Assembly (NCBI RefSeq): GCF_022059845.1
Contig: NZ_CP091851.1
Coordinates: 868,001-932,000 of the forward strand
DNA from: Terrirubrum flagellatum
GTDB taxonomy: Bacteria > Pseudomonadota > Alphaproteobacteria > Rhizobiales > Beijerinckiaceae
Length of the DNA stretch: 64,000 nucleotides
Direction: 5' to 3'
Part shown: positions 1 through 8,404 of the stretch, piece by piece
Layout of the letters: every line of letters begins with the position of its first letter
How positions within the stretch are numbered: position 1 is the first letter of the stretch
The notes under the pieces: model-generated
The model's input: the letters and a program-made list of their open reading frames with translations, nothing else
Told to the model about the DNA's origin: nothing
Databases searched by the model: none
Made by a program: the position numbers and the translations under genes

Positions 1-444
1 CTCGGCGCGCTGATTACGCTGAAGCTGTTCGGGCTCGATCTCTCCGTGATCGCCGTCATCGGCCTGCTCATGCTGATCGGCATCGTGAAGAAGAACGCGA
101 TCATGATGATCGACGTGGCGCTGGAGCTGCAACGCGCCGGCGCGACGCCTGATTTCGCCATCCGCGAGGCGTGTCTGCGGCGCTTCCGCCCAATCATGAT
201 GACGACGCTGGCGGCGATGTTCGGCGCGCTGCCGATCGCGCTTGGCGCCGGCGCCAGCGCGGAATTGCGTCAGCCGCTGGGCCTTGCGGTGGTTGGCGGG
301 CTCATCGTGTCGCAGGCGCTCACGCTCTTCATCACGCCGGTGATCTTCCTGACGATGGAAGGCCTGCGGGCCAGGATAAGCCGGCTCCGGCAAGCGAAGC
401 CGACGCGTCAGGCGGTCGAGGCCATCCCCCAACCCGCGGAATAG
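1..444 (+). CDS. RND efflux transporter, C-terminal fragment (5' end outside window)
   Basis: This is the last 147 codons of an inner-membrane RND pump (AcrB/MexB-type HAE1 family), which uses the proton gradient to drive drugs or other compounds into a periplasmic adaptor and an outer-membrane channel. The frame is open from base 1. It contains the family hallmark [12 protein letters not shown] near window residues 24-35, followed by [20 protein letters not shown] and a last membrane helix ending in FITPVIFL. The usual N-terminal porter and docking domains lie outside the window, so the substrate cannot be inferred. The tail after the last helix is short and basic, as is usual for the family. 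The stop is TAG at 442-444. No adaptor or outer-membrane gene follows downstream. Confidence 0.93.
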   Translation, partial: LGALITLKLFGLDLSVIAVIGLLMLIGIVKKNAIMMIDVALELQRAGATPDFAIREACLRRFRPIMMTTLAAMFGALPIALGAGASAELRQPLGLAVVGGLIVSQALTLFITPVIFLTMEGLRARISRLRQAKPTRQAVEAIPQPAE

Positions 445-447
445 CGC

Positions 448-756
448 TCAGGCGTATTCCGTCCAGTGGCGCGACGGCTTTGCGGCCGCAGCCTTGATGT
501 CGTTTGGACTGAGAACGACATATTCGCGTGGCGAGGTCGCGAAATGCGCCTTGATCCAGGGCTTCTTCTTCTGGGGGTGAACAGCCGCGGCGGCGTAGCG
601 GATCGCGTCCGTGGTCGTGGCGATCAGCTCGTCCGTATCCAGCGTCTTCGAGACGCCCATGGCGTCGGCGAAGTCGATGATATTGGGCCTTTCGTCGTCC
701 GGCATCCAGATCAACGAAAATGTAGCGCGGCGCGCTTTCGGGTCGCTCGTGGACAT
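448..756 (-). CDS. hypothetical protein, 102 aa
   Basis: A small soluble protein that I do not recognise. It runs from MSTSDPKARR to a tail ending RHWTEYA. It has no signal peptide or membrane segment and has balanced charge with a lysine cluster (PQKKKPWIKAHF) in the middle. It converges on the RND gene, with only three bases between the two stop codons, and lies downstream of and codirectional with livM, about 80 bases away. It could be cotranscribed with the Liv operon or have its own promoter. Composition and codon use match its neighbours, so I take it as a real gene of unknown function. Confidence 0.6.
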   Translation of the reverse strand: MSTSDPKARRATFSLIWMPDDERPNIIDFADAMGVSKTLDTDELIATTTDAIRYAAAAVHPQKKKPWIKAHFATSPREYVVLSPNDIKAAAAKPSRHWTEYA

Positions 757-835
757 CTCCGATCTTCCGTCATGTCACCGCCCGGCTGCGCGTCGGGGCG
801 CGGTCCCGTGCGAGTCAGGAGCGGCGGCGGAGAAT

Positions 836-1798
836 CTATAGCGGTTTTCCCAGAAGATGCGAAATCTCGCCGACAATGCCCCTGCGGAACACCAGCACGC
901 AAGCGACGAAGACGGCGCCCTGGATCACGGTGACCCAAGAGCCGTAGGGCGAAAGATAGTTCTGCATCGCAACGATGACAAAGGCTCCGACGACCGGGCC
1001 GAAGACCGTGCCGAGGCCGCCAACCAGCGTCATCAGCACCACTTCGCCGGACATGCTCCAATGCACGTCGGTCAGCGACGCGTTCTGGGCCATGATCGCC
1101 TTCATGCCGCCTGCGAGGCCGGCAAGGGACGCCGACAGCACGAAGGCCATCAGCTTGTAGCGATCGGTCTTGTAGCCGAGCGAGATCGCCCGCTGCTCAT
1201 TCTCGCGGATCGCCTTGAGGATTTCACCGAAGGGGGAACTGATCGTGCGGTGGATGAGCAGGAAGCCGGCGAGGAACACCAGCACGACCACGATGTAGCA
1301 GGCCGTCTCGTTGGAGAGGTCGATGAAGCCGAACAGCTTGCCTCGCGGCACAGACTGGATGCCGTCCTCGCCATGGGTGAAGGGCGCCTGTACGCAGAAG
1401 AAATAGACCATCTGCGACAGGGCCAGCGTGATCATGGCGAAGTAGATGCCTTGCCGGCGAATGGCGAGGCTGCCGACGATGACGCCGAGCGTCGTCGAAG
1501 CGGCGACAGAGAGCAGAACGGCGATCTCGGGCGTGACGCCCCATACCTTTGCGGTATGAGCGCTGACATAGCCGGCGACGCCAAGAAACATGGCGTGGCC
1601 GAAGGACAACAGCCCGACATAACCAATCAGCAGATTGAAGGCGCATGCGAACAGCGCGAAGCAGATCGCGTTCATCAGAAAGAAAGGGTAGATGACGAGC
1701 GGCGCCAACGCGAAGAAAATGATCATCGCGGCAAGCGCGATGCGCTCGCTGGGCGCGAAACTTGAGGAGACCGTCGACGCCTTCGAGATGTCCGTCAT
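836..1798 (-). CDS. livM: branched-chain amino acid-type ABC transporter permease LivM (system 1)
   Basis: Inner-membrane permease of the LivM family, 320 aa, which pairs with LivH to form the channel of a HAAT-family importer. About eight to nine hydrophobic segments are visible, with the family signature NLLIGYVGLLSFGHAMFLG near residues 50-70 and a conserved cytoplasmic loop (IRENEQRAISLGYKTDRYK) that contacts the ATPase. The start MTDISKAS at 1798 is chosen because its A is also the last base of the livH stop (TGATG), a standard coupling arrangement. The longer open frame upstream only shadows livH. It is the last gene of livGFKHM. Confidence 0.93.
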   Translation of the reverse strand: MTDISKASTVSSSFAPSERIALAAMIIFFALAPLVIYPFFLMNAICFALFACAFNLLIGYVGLLSFGHAMFLGVAGYVSAHTAKVWGVTPEIAVLLSVAASTTLGVIVGSLAIRRQGIYFAMITLALSQMVYFFCVQAPFTHGEDGIQSVPRGKLFGFIDLSNETACYIVVVLVFLAGFLLIHRTISSPFGEILKAIRENEQRAISLGYKTDRYKLMAFVLSASLAGLAGGMKAIMAQNASLTDVHWSMSGEVVLMTLVGGLGTVFGPVVGAFVIVAMQNYLSPYGSWVTVIQGAVFVACVLVFRRGIVGEISHLLGKPL

Positions 1799-2676
1799 CA
1801 CGCGCTCCGCCCGAAGAGACCGGCCGGCTTCACCAGCAACACGACTGTCATGACGACGAAAATCACGGTGCTCGATGCTTCGGGATAGAACACCTTCGTC
1901 AACCCTTCCACCAGACCGAGCAGAAAGCCCGTCAGGATCGACCCCATGATCGATCCCATGCCGCCAATCACCACGACTGCGAACACGATGATGATGAGGT
2001 CGGCGCCCATCAGCGGCCGCACCTGATTGATCGGCGCGGCAAGCACGCCCGCCAGCGCAGCGAGCGCAACGCCGGCGCCATAGGTCAGCGTGATCATGCG
2101 CGGCACGTTGATGCCCATTGCGCGCACCAGCCCCGGATTTTCCGTCGCCGCGCGCAAATAGGCGCCGAGCTTGGTGCGTTCGATGATGAACCAGGTGCCG
2201 AGACAGATGACGAGCGAAAAAGCGACGACCCAGGCGCGATAATTCGGCAGGAACATGAAGCCGAGATTCTGGCCGCCGGTCAGCTCTTTCGGAATGGCGT
2301 AAGGCATGCCCGACGAACCGAAAGTGTTCTGGAACAGGCCCTGGATGATGAGCGCGAGGCCAAAAGTGAGCAGAAGGCCATAGAGATGGTCGAGCCCGGA
2401 CAGCCATTGCAGCATCGTGCGCTCGATCACGACGCCGATGGCGCCGACGATGAGCGGGGCGAGGAGCAGCGCTCCCCAATAGCCGACGCCCGCCCAGTTG
2501 AGGAGGAAATAGGCGCAGAAAGCGCCCATCATATAGAGAGCGCCGTGCGCGAAATTGATGATGTTCAGCATGCCGAAGATGACGGCGAGGCCGAGGCTCA
2601 GCAGCGCATAGAAAGAGCCGTTGATCAGCCCGAGCAGGAGCTGTCCGAAGAGCGCCTGAGTGGAAACGCCAAACAT
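1798..2676 (-). CDS. livH: branched-chain amino acid-type ABC transporter permease LivH (system 1)
   Basis: Inner-membrane permease of the LivH family, 292 aa, the usual length. It opens with QLLLGLINGSFYALLSLGLA and carries the hallmark GMLNIINFAHGALYMMGA near residues 35-52, plus the cytoplasmic EAA-like loop around RAATENPGLVRAMGIN. Eight or so membrane helices are evident. Its stop shares one base with the livM start, and it begins 64 bases after the livK stop. The transported compound is not shown by the permease. HAAT systems carry branched-chain amino acids but also aromatic acids, amides and other small acids. Confidence 0.93.
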   Translation of the reverse strand: MFGVSTQALFGQLLLGLINGSFYALLSLGLAVIFGMLNIINFAHGALYMMGAFCAYFLLNWAGVGYWGALLLAPLIVGAIGVVIERTMLQWLSGLDHLYGLLLTFGLALIIQGLFQNTFGSSGMPYAIPKELTGGQNLGFMFLPNYRAWVVAFSLVICLGTWFIIERTKLGAYLRAATENPGLVRAMGINVPRMITLTYGAGVALAALAGVLAAPINQVRPLMGADLIIIVFAVVVIGGMGSIMGSILTGFLLGLVEGLTKVFYPEASSTVIFVVMTVVLLVKPAGLFGRSA

Positions 2677-2740
2677 GCCTGATGCCCTGACGTGACTGCG
2701 GCGCCGGACCCGTGCGATCCGACGCCGCCAGTGGCTGAAT

Positions 2741-3955
2741 TTACTTCTTGACCAGCGGGCATTCGCTCTCGGCGAGCGGCCGGAACGCCTCGTTGGCGGG
2801 CGTCGTCGCGATCAGCTTGTAATAATCCCACGGCCCCTTCGATTCCGAAGGCTTCTTCACTTCGAAGAGATAGACCGGATGGATCTTGCGGCCATCGGCG
2901 CGGATCTGGCCTTTTCCGAACAGCGGATCGTCAGTCGGCATTTCCTTCATCTTGGCGACGACCTTGGCGCCGTCGTGAGGATTGCCGCCGAGGGCTTCAA
3001 GCGCTTTGAGATAATGCAGCACGCCAGCGTAGACGCCGGCCTGCACCATGCTCGGCTTCGCGCCATTCTTCATGCGCTTGGAGAAGCGATCCGCGAATGC
3101 GCGGGTCTGATCGTTCATGTCCCAGTAGAAACTCTCGGTGAAGCTCAGACCCTGCGCCACATTCAGACCAAGCGCGTGAACGTCAGTGATGAAGAGCAGG
3201 AGCGCCGCAAGCTTCTGTCCGCCCGAGGTGATGCCGAACTCGCTCGCCTGCTTGATCGAGTTCGTGGTGTCGCCGCCGGCGTTCGCGAGCCCAACGATCT
3301 TCGCCTTGGAGCTCTGCGCCTGCAGCAGGAAAGAGGAAAAATCCGAGGTATTCAGGGGATGGCGCACCTTGCCGAGCACCTTGCCGCTATTTGCGAGCAC
3401 AACCGCCTCGGTGTCGCGCTCGAGCGCGTGGCCGAAGGCGTAGTCGGCGGTCAGGAAGAACCAGCTGTCGCCGCCGGCTTTCACCACCGCCTTGCCGGTC
3501 GTATTGGCGAGCGCATAGGTGTCATAGGTCCAGTGGACCGTGTTCGGCGTGCAGGCCTTGCCGGTGAGGTCGGACGAGGCCGCGCCGGAATTGATGAAGA
3601 CGCCATTCTTGTCTTTCGTCACCGCGGCGACTGCGAGCGCGACGCCGGAGTTCGGCGTGTCGACGATCACGTCGACCTTGTCGACATCATACCATTGGCG
3701 CGCGATGTTGGAGCCGATGTCAGGCTTGTTCTGGTGATCGGCGCCGATAACCTCGATCTTCCAGCCTTTCGCAGTCAGGCCGGAATCCTCGATCGCCATC
3801 TGCGCGGCCAGCGTCGAGCCGGGGCCGCCGAGATCGGCGTAGAGGCTCGACATGTCGTTGAGGTTGCCGATCTTGACGTTCTTGTCCTGCGCAAATGCGG
3901 CGCCGCTCGCGCAGAGCAGAAGCGCGGCCCAGGAAATAGCGTGCAGCTTTTTCAT
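2741..3955 (-). CDS. livK: periplasmic substrate-binding protein LivK-like (system 1)
   Basis: Periplasmic binding protein of the type I (Peripla_BP_6) fold, 404 aa. A signal peptide (MKKLHAISWAALLLCASGAAFA, written here in parts: MKKLHAIS then a hydrophobic core ending AAFA) precedes mature QDKNVKIG. The start at 3955 is preceded by a GGGAGAGG ribosome-binding sequence, and an overlapping out-of-frame ATG lies four bases upstream. The sequence NDMSSLYADLGGPGSTLAAQMA matches the N-terminal ligand-loop region of this family. The gene lies between livF and livH, which fixes its role as the receptor of this importer. This type, with GGPGSTLAAQMAIEDSG, is often annotated for aromatic or other non-amino-acid ligands, so I leave the ligand open. 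Confidence 0.88.
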   Translation of the reverse strand: MKKLHAISWAALLLCASGAAFAQDKNVKIGNLNDMSSLYADLGGPGSTLAAQMAIEDSGLTAKGWKIEVIGADHQNKPDIGSNIARQWYDVDKVDVIVDTPNSGVALAVAAVTKDKNGVFINSGAASSDLTGKACTPNTVHWTYDTYALANTTGKAVVKAGGDSWFFLTADYAFGHALERDTEAVVLANSGKVLGKVRHPLNTSDFSSFLLQAQSSKAKIVGLANAGGDTTNSIKQASEFGITSGGQKLAALLLFITDVHALGLNVAQGLSFTESFYWDMNDQTRAFADRFSKRMKNGAKPSMVQAGVYAGVLHYLKALEALGGNPHDGAKVVAKMKEMPTDDPLFGKGQIRADGRKIHPVYLFEVKKPSESKGPWDYYKLIATTPANEAFRPLAESECPLVKK

Positions 3956-3991
3956 TCATTCCTCTCCCAATGTCTTGTTGAGCTGATGCGA

Positions 3992-4696
3992 TCAGACGCC
4001 GAGATACTGATGCAGCTTGTCCATGTTGGCGTCGAGATTGGCGCTGGTGAATTGGTCGACGATCGCCCCGTGCTCCATGATGTAGAACCGGTCCGCCAGC
4101 GTCGAAGCCCAGCGGAAGTTCTGCTCGACGAGGAGGATTGTAAAGCCGGTCTCCTTCAGCTTCTTCACGGTCTTGCCGATCTGCTGGATGATCACGGGCG
4201 CGAGTCCCTCTGTCGGTTCATCGAGCAGGAGGAGCTGCGCTCCGGTGCGGAGAATGCGACCGATCGCCAGCATCTGCTGTTCGCCGCCGGAGAGTTTCGT
4301 GCCCTGGCTGGAGATTCTTTCTCTCAGATTGGGGAAAAGTTCGAAAATCTCCTCCACGCCGAGACCGCCGGGCGCGACGCGCGGCGGCAGCATCAGATTC
4401 TCCTGCACGTTCAGACTGGCGAAGATTCCGCGCTCCTCAGGGCAGAATGCGATGCCGGCGCGAGCGATGTGATCCGACGAAAGTCTAATGAGCTCATTGC
4501 CGCGAAAGCGCACCGAGCCTTTGCGCTTGCCTAGCATGCCCATGATCGATTTGAGCGTCGTGGTCTTGCCCGCCCCGTTGCGTCCGAGAAGGGTGACGAC
4601 CTCGCCTTCTCCGACATTGAAGCTCGCGCCATGCAGGATGTGCGATTCGCCATACCAGGCGTGAAGGTCTTCGATTTCGAGCAAGGCGTCAGCCAT
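3992..4696 (-). CDS. livF: ABC transporter ATP-binding protein LivF (system 1)
   Basis: Cytoplasmic ATPase subunit, 234 aa, the usual LivF size. Walker A GRNGAGKT lies near residue 38, the signature LSGGEQQM near 137, Walker B LLLLDEPTEGLAP near 155-167, and the H-loop region ILLVEQN near 189. It forms a heterodimer with LivG to power substrate uptake. Its start overlaps the livG 3' end by eight bases, indicating translational coupling. The livK start follows 36 bases downstream. Confidence 0.94.
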   Translation of the reverse strand: MADALLEIEDLHAWYGESHILHGASFNVGEGEVVTLLGRNGAGKTTTLKSIMGMLGKRKGSVRFRGNELIRLSSDHIARAGIAFCPEERGIFASLNVQENLMLPPRVAPGGLGVEEIFELFPNLRERISSQGTKLSGGEQQMLAIGRILRTGAQLLLLDEPTEGLAPVIIQQIGKTVKKLKETGFTILLVEQNFRWASTLADRFYIMEHGAIVDQFTSANLDANMDKLHQYLGV

Positions 4697-5444
4697 GTCC
4701 CACTCCGAGATAGGCCTGGCGGACGTCAGGATTGGCGGACACCGATGCGTAATCGCCTTCAGCGAGCACCTGTCCTCGCGTCAGAACCGTAATCGTGCTC
4801 GACAGATTCGCTACCACATTCAGATTATGTTCGACCATCAGAATGGTCCGGTTCTTCGCGACTTTCTTGATGAGATCGGCGATACGGTCGATATCCTCAT
4901 GGCCCATGCCGGCCATTGGCTCGTCGAGCAACATCATTTCGGGATCGAGCGCGAGCGTCGTTGCGAGTTCGAGCGCGCGCTTGCGGCCGTAGGGCATGGA
5001 GGCCGCAGTCGAGGATGCGAACTCGGTCAGCCCGACAGCTTCCAGAAGCTCGTGGACGCGATCGTTCAGCGAATTCAGCGTCGTCTTCGAGCGCCAGAAA
5101 TCGAAGGATTCGCCGCGCTTCCGCTGTAGCGCGACGCGAATATTCTCAAACGCAGTCAGATGCGGAAACACCGCCGATATCTGGAAAGAGCGCACGAGCC
5201 CGAGTTGCGCAATGTCGGCGGCCTTCACTGCCGTGATGTCGCGCCCGTTATAGATAATCGATCCGCGCGTCGGGATGAGGAACTTCGTCAGAAGATTGAA
5301 GCATGTGGTCTTGCCGGCGCCGTTAGGCCCGATCAGCGCGTGAACCGCGTAGCGACGAACGCGCAGGCTGACATTGTTGACCGCAGTGAAGCCGCCAAAC
5401 TCCTTCGTCAGACCTTCCGTGGAAAGAATATAATCGTCCCCCAA
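4689..5444 (-). CDS. livG: ABC transporter ATP-binding protein LivG (system 1)
   Basis: Cytoplasmic ATPase subunit, 251 aa. Walker A is GPNGAGKT near residue 38. The signature is the LivG-type degenerate form MPYGRKRALELA rather than LSGGQ, which is normal for this subfamily. Walker B is MMLLDEPMAGMG and the switch region is ILMVEHN. It is the first gene of livGFKHM, so its upstream region 5445-5816 should hold the operon promoter; an inverted repeat lies there at 5666-5683. The C-terminus ends AYLGVGHG, typical of LivG. Confidence 0.94.
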   Translation of the reverse strand: MGDDYILSTEGLTKEFGGFTAVNNVSLRVRRYAVHALIGPNGAGKTTCFNLLTKFLIPTRGSIIYNGRDITAVKAADIAQLGLVRSFQISAVFPHLTAFENIRVALQRKRGESFDFWRSKTTLNSLNDRVHELLEAVGLTEFASSTAASMPYGRKRALELATTLALDPEMMLLDEPMAGMGHEDIDRIADLIKKVAKNRTILMVEHNLNVVANLSSTITVLTRGQVLAEGDYASVSANPDVRQAYLGVGHG

Positions 5445-5665
5445 ACATATTCCCCCAGATCTTTATCGTTGGCGCGGCGGCGGCGCGCGATCGCTTAAGC
5501 CTTGATCGCGGCGCATCATTTTCCGTTCGCGCGCGCAGCGTCAATGGCTGCTCGCGCAAATATTGGCTTCGGCGCGCATGCGAATGGTCCCGAGGGATGA
5601 TGCGCCAGCGAAACTGTTTGATCCGGCGATCGGCGCGGTCGCGCAAGAGGAAAAATATGCTATAT

Positions 5666-5683
5666 ATTTCAGTCACTTGAAAT
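5666..5683. promoter_or_regulatory. putative operator: inverted repeat ATTTCA-N6-TGAAAT
   Basis: Perfect 6+6 inverted repeat with spacer GTCACT, inside an AT-rich island (AAAATATGCTATATATTTC) that is rare in this GC-rich window. On the minus strand, a CATATT box could serve as a weak -10 element with a TTTCAA -35 placed 17 bases upstream, inside the repeat, which would suit repression. TTTCA/TGAAA half-sites are seen with some MarR-type regulators. No regulator gene is adjacent, so the assignment is inferred. Confidence 0.4.
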
Positions 5684-5781
5684 GGAGAGAACGGTCGATT
5701 TGATTGCGCTGGAGAGGCGCGCGAAAGGAGGCCTTCTTCAAATTCGACAGTTTCGCAATGTCAGTTTCAATGCGTCGTCGA

Positions 5782-5800
5782 GCGCCTGAAAATCAGGCGC
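5782..5800 (-). terminator. hairpin after fbpC, terminator-like
   Basis: Perfect 8-base stem GCGCCTGA/TCAGGCGC with an AAA loop (TTT on the minus strand), 17 bases past the fbpC stop. It lacks a following U tract, so it may work as a weak or Rho-assisted terminator, or protect the 3' end of the fbp message. Confidence 0.45.
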
Positions 5801-5816
5801 CCAAGCCGGAGGCGCT

Positions 5817-6854
5817 TCAAGCCATCGCCGGATGCGGCGGAAACGCCACGCAGACGTGATCCACTTGCAGCGACACCATCTCGCCGATCTGGAATTCGCA
5901 GGGGCCGGCGACGGGAATCTCGAAGACGCGTTCTCTGTGCGCGACCTTCACCAGCGTGTGATCGCCGCAGAACACTGCGGCGGCGATCCGTCCGTGAACG
6001 CCGCCTTCGCGTCCGATCCGGATTTGCTCGGGACGCACCATGATCTCGGCGACCGAACGGGCCGGCAGAGCGTTCGCGTGAAGTCTTATTCTGCCGAGCT
6101 CGGTATTGGCGACGTCGCCCTCCACCTGACCGCGCAGGAAGATCGAGGCGCCGGTCATTCGCGCCACATTCGCATCGATGGGATGGCCATAGACCTCGTG
6201 CGGTTCGCCGATCTGCGAGATCGTTCCATGCCGCATCACGGCGACGATGTCGGCGCTGGCGAAGGCTTCGATCGGATCATGCGTGACGAGGATCGCGGTC
6301 GCGCCGGCCTTGCGGAGGGTCGCGATCACATGTCCGCAGACGGAGCGGCGAAGATCGATGTCGAGCGCGTTGAAGGGCTCATCGAGCAGGACGACGCCGG
6401 GGTTGGGCGCGAGCGCGCGCGCCAACGCCGTGCGCTGCTGCTGGCCGCCTGAGAGCTGGTGCGGATAGCGGGCGGCGAACGCGGTCATGCCCGTCAATCT
6501 TAGCATTTCCGCAAGCCGGCCGTTGCGCCTGTCGGCCCTCGCCAAGCCGAAGGACACATTCTCGGCGACAGTCATATGCGGGAACAGAGCGCCTTCCTGC
6601 GGAACATAGCCAATACGTCGCGCCTCCGGCGGAATGCGCGTCTGATCGTTGGCGACGACGCGATCGCCGATGCGGATTTTGCCTGTATCAGGCTGCTCGA
6701 AGCCTGCGATCAGGCGAAGCAGCGTGGTCTTGCCGCTGCCCGAAGAGCCAAGCAGCGCGACGATCGCGCCTTCGGAGACGCGCAGGCTGACATCGCGGAG
6801 AATGTCGACCTTGCCGTATCGTTTGCTGACGCCAGAAATGTCGAGACTGCTCAT
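5817..6854 (-). CDS. fbpC: ferric iron ABC transporter ATP-binding protein FbpC
   Basis: Cytoplasmic ATPase of an Fe(III)-type importer, 345 aa. Walker A GSSGSGKT lies near residue 36, the signature LSGGQQQRTALARAL near 133, Walker B VVLLDEPFNALD near 156, and H-loop ILVTHD near 190. The C-terminal third (from about 230) is the TOBE-type regulatory domain typical of FbpC/PotA, with ARSVAEIMVRPEQIRIG. The start MSSLDISG at 6854 is preferred over the very long open frame that only shadows fbpB. It lies five bases after the fbpB stop. The neighbouring FbpA fixes the role as iron uptake. Confidence 0.9.
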   Translation of the reverse strand: MSSLDISGVSKRYGKVDILRDVSLRVSEGAIVALLGSSGSGKTTLLRLIAGFEQPDTGKIRIGDRVVANDQTRIPPEARRIGYVPQEGALFPHMTVAENVSFGLARADRRNGRLAEMLRLTGMTAFAARYPHQLSGGQQQRTALARALAPNPGVVLLDEPFNALDIDLRRSVCGHVIATLRKAGATAILVTHDPIEAFASADIVAVMRHGTISQIGEPHEVYGHPIDANVARMTGASIFLRGQVEGDVANTELGRIRLHANALPARSVAEIMVRPEQIRIGREGGVHGRIAAAVFCGDHTLVKVAHRERVFEIPVAGPCEFQIGEMVSLQVDHVCVAFPPHPAMA

Positions 6855-6859
6855 GAGGC

Positions 6860-8404
6860 CTATGATTTTGGCAGGCTGCGCACGGTGAAGATATAGACGG
6901 GAAGCCCGGACGCCAGCACCAGCAGCGCCGCGAACGGCGCCGCGGCGGCATAGGCGCGATCGTTGGTGTAGGACCAGAATTCGGTCGCCAGCGTCGTGAC
7001 GCCAGATGGCGCAAGCAACAGCGTCGCGGTCAGCTCGCGCATGAGCTGCAACACCACCATCGCAAGGCTTGCGCCGAGCCCCGACGCGAGCGCTGGCAAT
7101 GTGACGCGCAGGAACGCGGTGATCGGCCCCTTGCCGAGCGACCGCGCCACATCTTCCAGTTCTGGTGGAATGAGTTCCGCCGATGCGCGGATCGCCGACT
7201 GGGCGAGCGGCAGGAACAGCATGACATAGGCGGCGAAGACCAACGCCGGCGTCTGATAGAGCATCGGCGCGTGGCGGATCGCGACATAGATCAACGCCAG
7301 CGCGATCACGAGGCCCGGCAGCCCATGCACGAGATAGGGCAGGCGCTCGGCCAGAACCACGAAAAGACCTGATGCGCGCATTGACGCCAGCACGAGCGGC
7401 AGCGCCAGCAGCGTGATCAGAAGACCGCCCGGAAGCGAATAGGCGAGCGATCCCATCAGAGCCGGCCAGAGTCGTTCGACGCCTTGTCCGATCGAGGTTC
7501 CCTGGATCAGCCAGTAAAGCATCGTCACGAAAGGCACGCCGACGGAAAGCGCGGCGAACAGAGTAAAGCCCGCAAGCGCGATGATTTTCTGCAAGGTCGA
7601 GAGCTTCGCCGGCGCCGGCTGGCGAGCATTGCCGCGCGCGACGCGGGCGCGACGCCGACCCTTTCGCAAATAGAGTTCGCCGAAAGCGAGCGGCAGACAA
7701 AGCGCCATCAGGACCGACGAAAGCAGCGCGGCCGACGCGTTGTCGAACTGCAGATCATACTGCTGGAAGATCGCGGTGGTGAAAGTCTGCACGCTGAGAA
7801 AAGACAGCGCGCCGAATTCGGCGAGCATGTGAGATGAGACAAGCAGCGCGCCGCCGCCAAGCGCGGGCGCCGCCTGCGGCAGCACGATCCGGAGAAGAAT
7901 GCGCCAGCGGCCGCCGCCGAGTCCGCGCGCCACTTCCTCGAATGCGGGGTCCATGCCGCGCAGCGCCGCCGCCATCGGGAGATAGATGAGCGGCATGCTG
8001 GCAAGCGACAGGATGAGGATCGCGCCCGCCATGCCCTGAAACCAGGGGCCGAGCGACGCCCAGGCGTAGCTTGACACGAAGGCCGGCAGCGACAGGGGCA
8101 GGCTCGCGATGACGCGCAGAAATCCGCGCGCCGGCAGGTCGCAGCGCTCCGTACACCAGGCGGCGGCGATCGCCATCACGCCGCTCGCGATCGTTACCGA
8201 TGTCGCGAGAATGAGCGTATTAGCGAGCAGCTCGCGCGTCATGGGCCGCATCAGCTCGCTGAGCACGCCCTGCCAGCCGGCTTCGGAGGCGCGCATCAAT
8301 GCATAGAAGAACGGCAACGCGGCGAGTCCGCTAGGAATCGCCGCGAGCAGAAGCAGAAAGGTCGGCCGCGAGGCCGACCTTTGAAGAGAAAGAGCTGAAA
8401 TCAC
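6860..8404 (-). CDS. fbpB: ferric iron ABC transporter permease FbpB
   Basis: Inner-membrane permease of 514 aa made of two fused permease halves, as in FbpB/AfuB/HitB. There are about twelve membrane helices and two EAA-type loops: one around DPAFEEVARGLGGGRWRILLR near residue 170 and one around PELEDVARSLGKGPITAFLR near 425. I place the start at GTG 8404 (VISALSLQ) because it overlaps the fbpA stop as GTGA, and upstream codons in this frame only shadow fbpA. Codons 8-18 encode a perfect RNA hairpin (8357-8382), listed separately. It forms the channel for Fe3+ handed over by FbpA. Confidence 0.9.
   Translation of the reverse strand: MISALSLQRSASRPTFLLLLAAIPSGLAALPFFYALMRASEAGWQGVLSELMRPMTRELLANTLILATSVTIASGVMAIAAAWCTERCDLPARGFLRVIASLPLSLPAFVSSYAWASLGPWFQGMAGAILILSLASMPLIYLPMAAALRGMDPAFEEVARGLGGGRWRILLRIVLPQAAPALGGGALLVSSHMLAEFGALSFLSVQTFTTAIFQQYDLQFDNASAALLSSVLMALCLPLAFGELYLRKGRRRARVARGNARQPAPAKLSTLQKIIALAGFTLFAALSVGVPFVTMLYWLIQGTSIGQGVERLWPALMGSLAYSLPGGLLITLLALPLVLASMRASGLFVVLAERLPYLVHGLPGLVIALALIYVAIRHAPMLYQTPALVFAAYVMLFLPLAQSAIRASAELIPPELEDVARSLGKGPITAFLRVTLPALASGLGASLAMVVLQLMRELTATLLLAPSGVTTLATEFWSYTNDRAYAAAAPFAALLVLASGLPVYIFTVRSLPKS
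8357..8382 (-). promoter_or_regulatory. intercistronic hairpin at the fbpA/fbpB junction
   Basis: Perfect 11-base stem AAAGGTCGGCC/GGCCGACCTTT with a four-base loop, about 20 bases after the fbpA stop and inside the first codons of fbpB (encoding QRSASRPT). A stem this strong directly after a binding-protein gene could protect the fbpA 3' end or attenuate fbpB, giving more FbpA than FbpB. This function is inferred. Confidence 0.5.

Larger units (their letters stand above)
5445..5816. other. intergenic region upstream of livG (system 1)
   Basis: A 372-base stretch without a convincing gene. It should carry the promoter of the livGFKHM operon on the minus strand. Two structures stand out and are listed separately: an 18-base inverted repeat at 5666-5683 in an AT-rich patch, and a GC-rich hairpin at 5782-5800 just after the fbpC stop. 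The short open frames that cross the region have poor coding character. Confidence 0.7.

Noticed and set aside
836-2479. A 547-codon frame extending livM upstream
   Set aside because: The upstream part overlaps livH in another frame and has no similarity to permeases; the start at 1798 is coupled to the livH stop.
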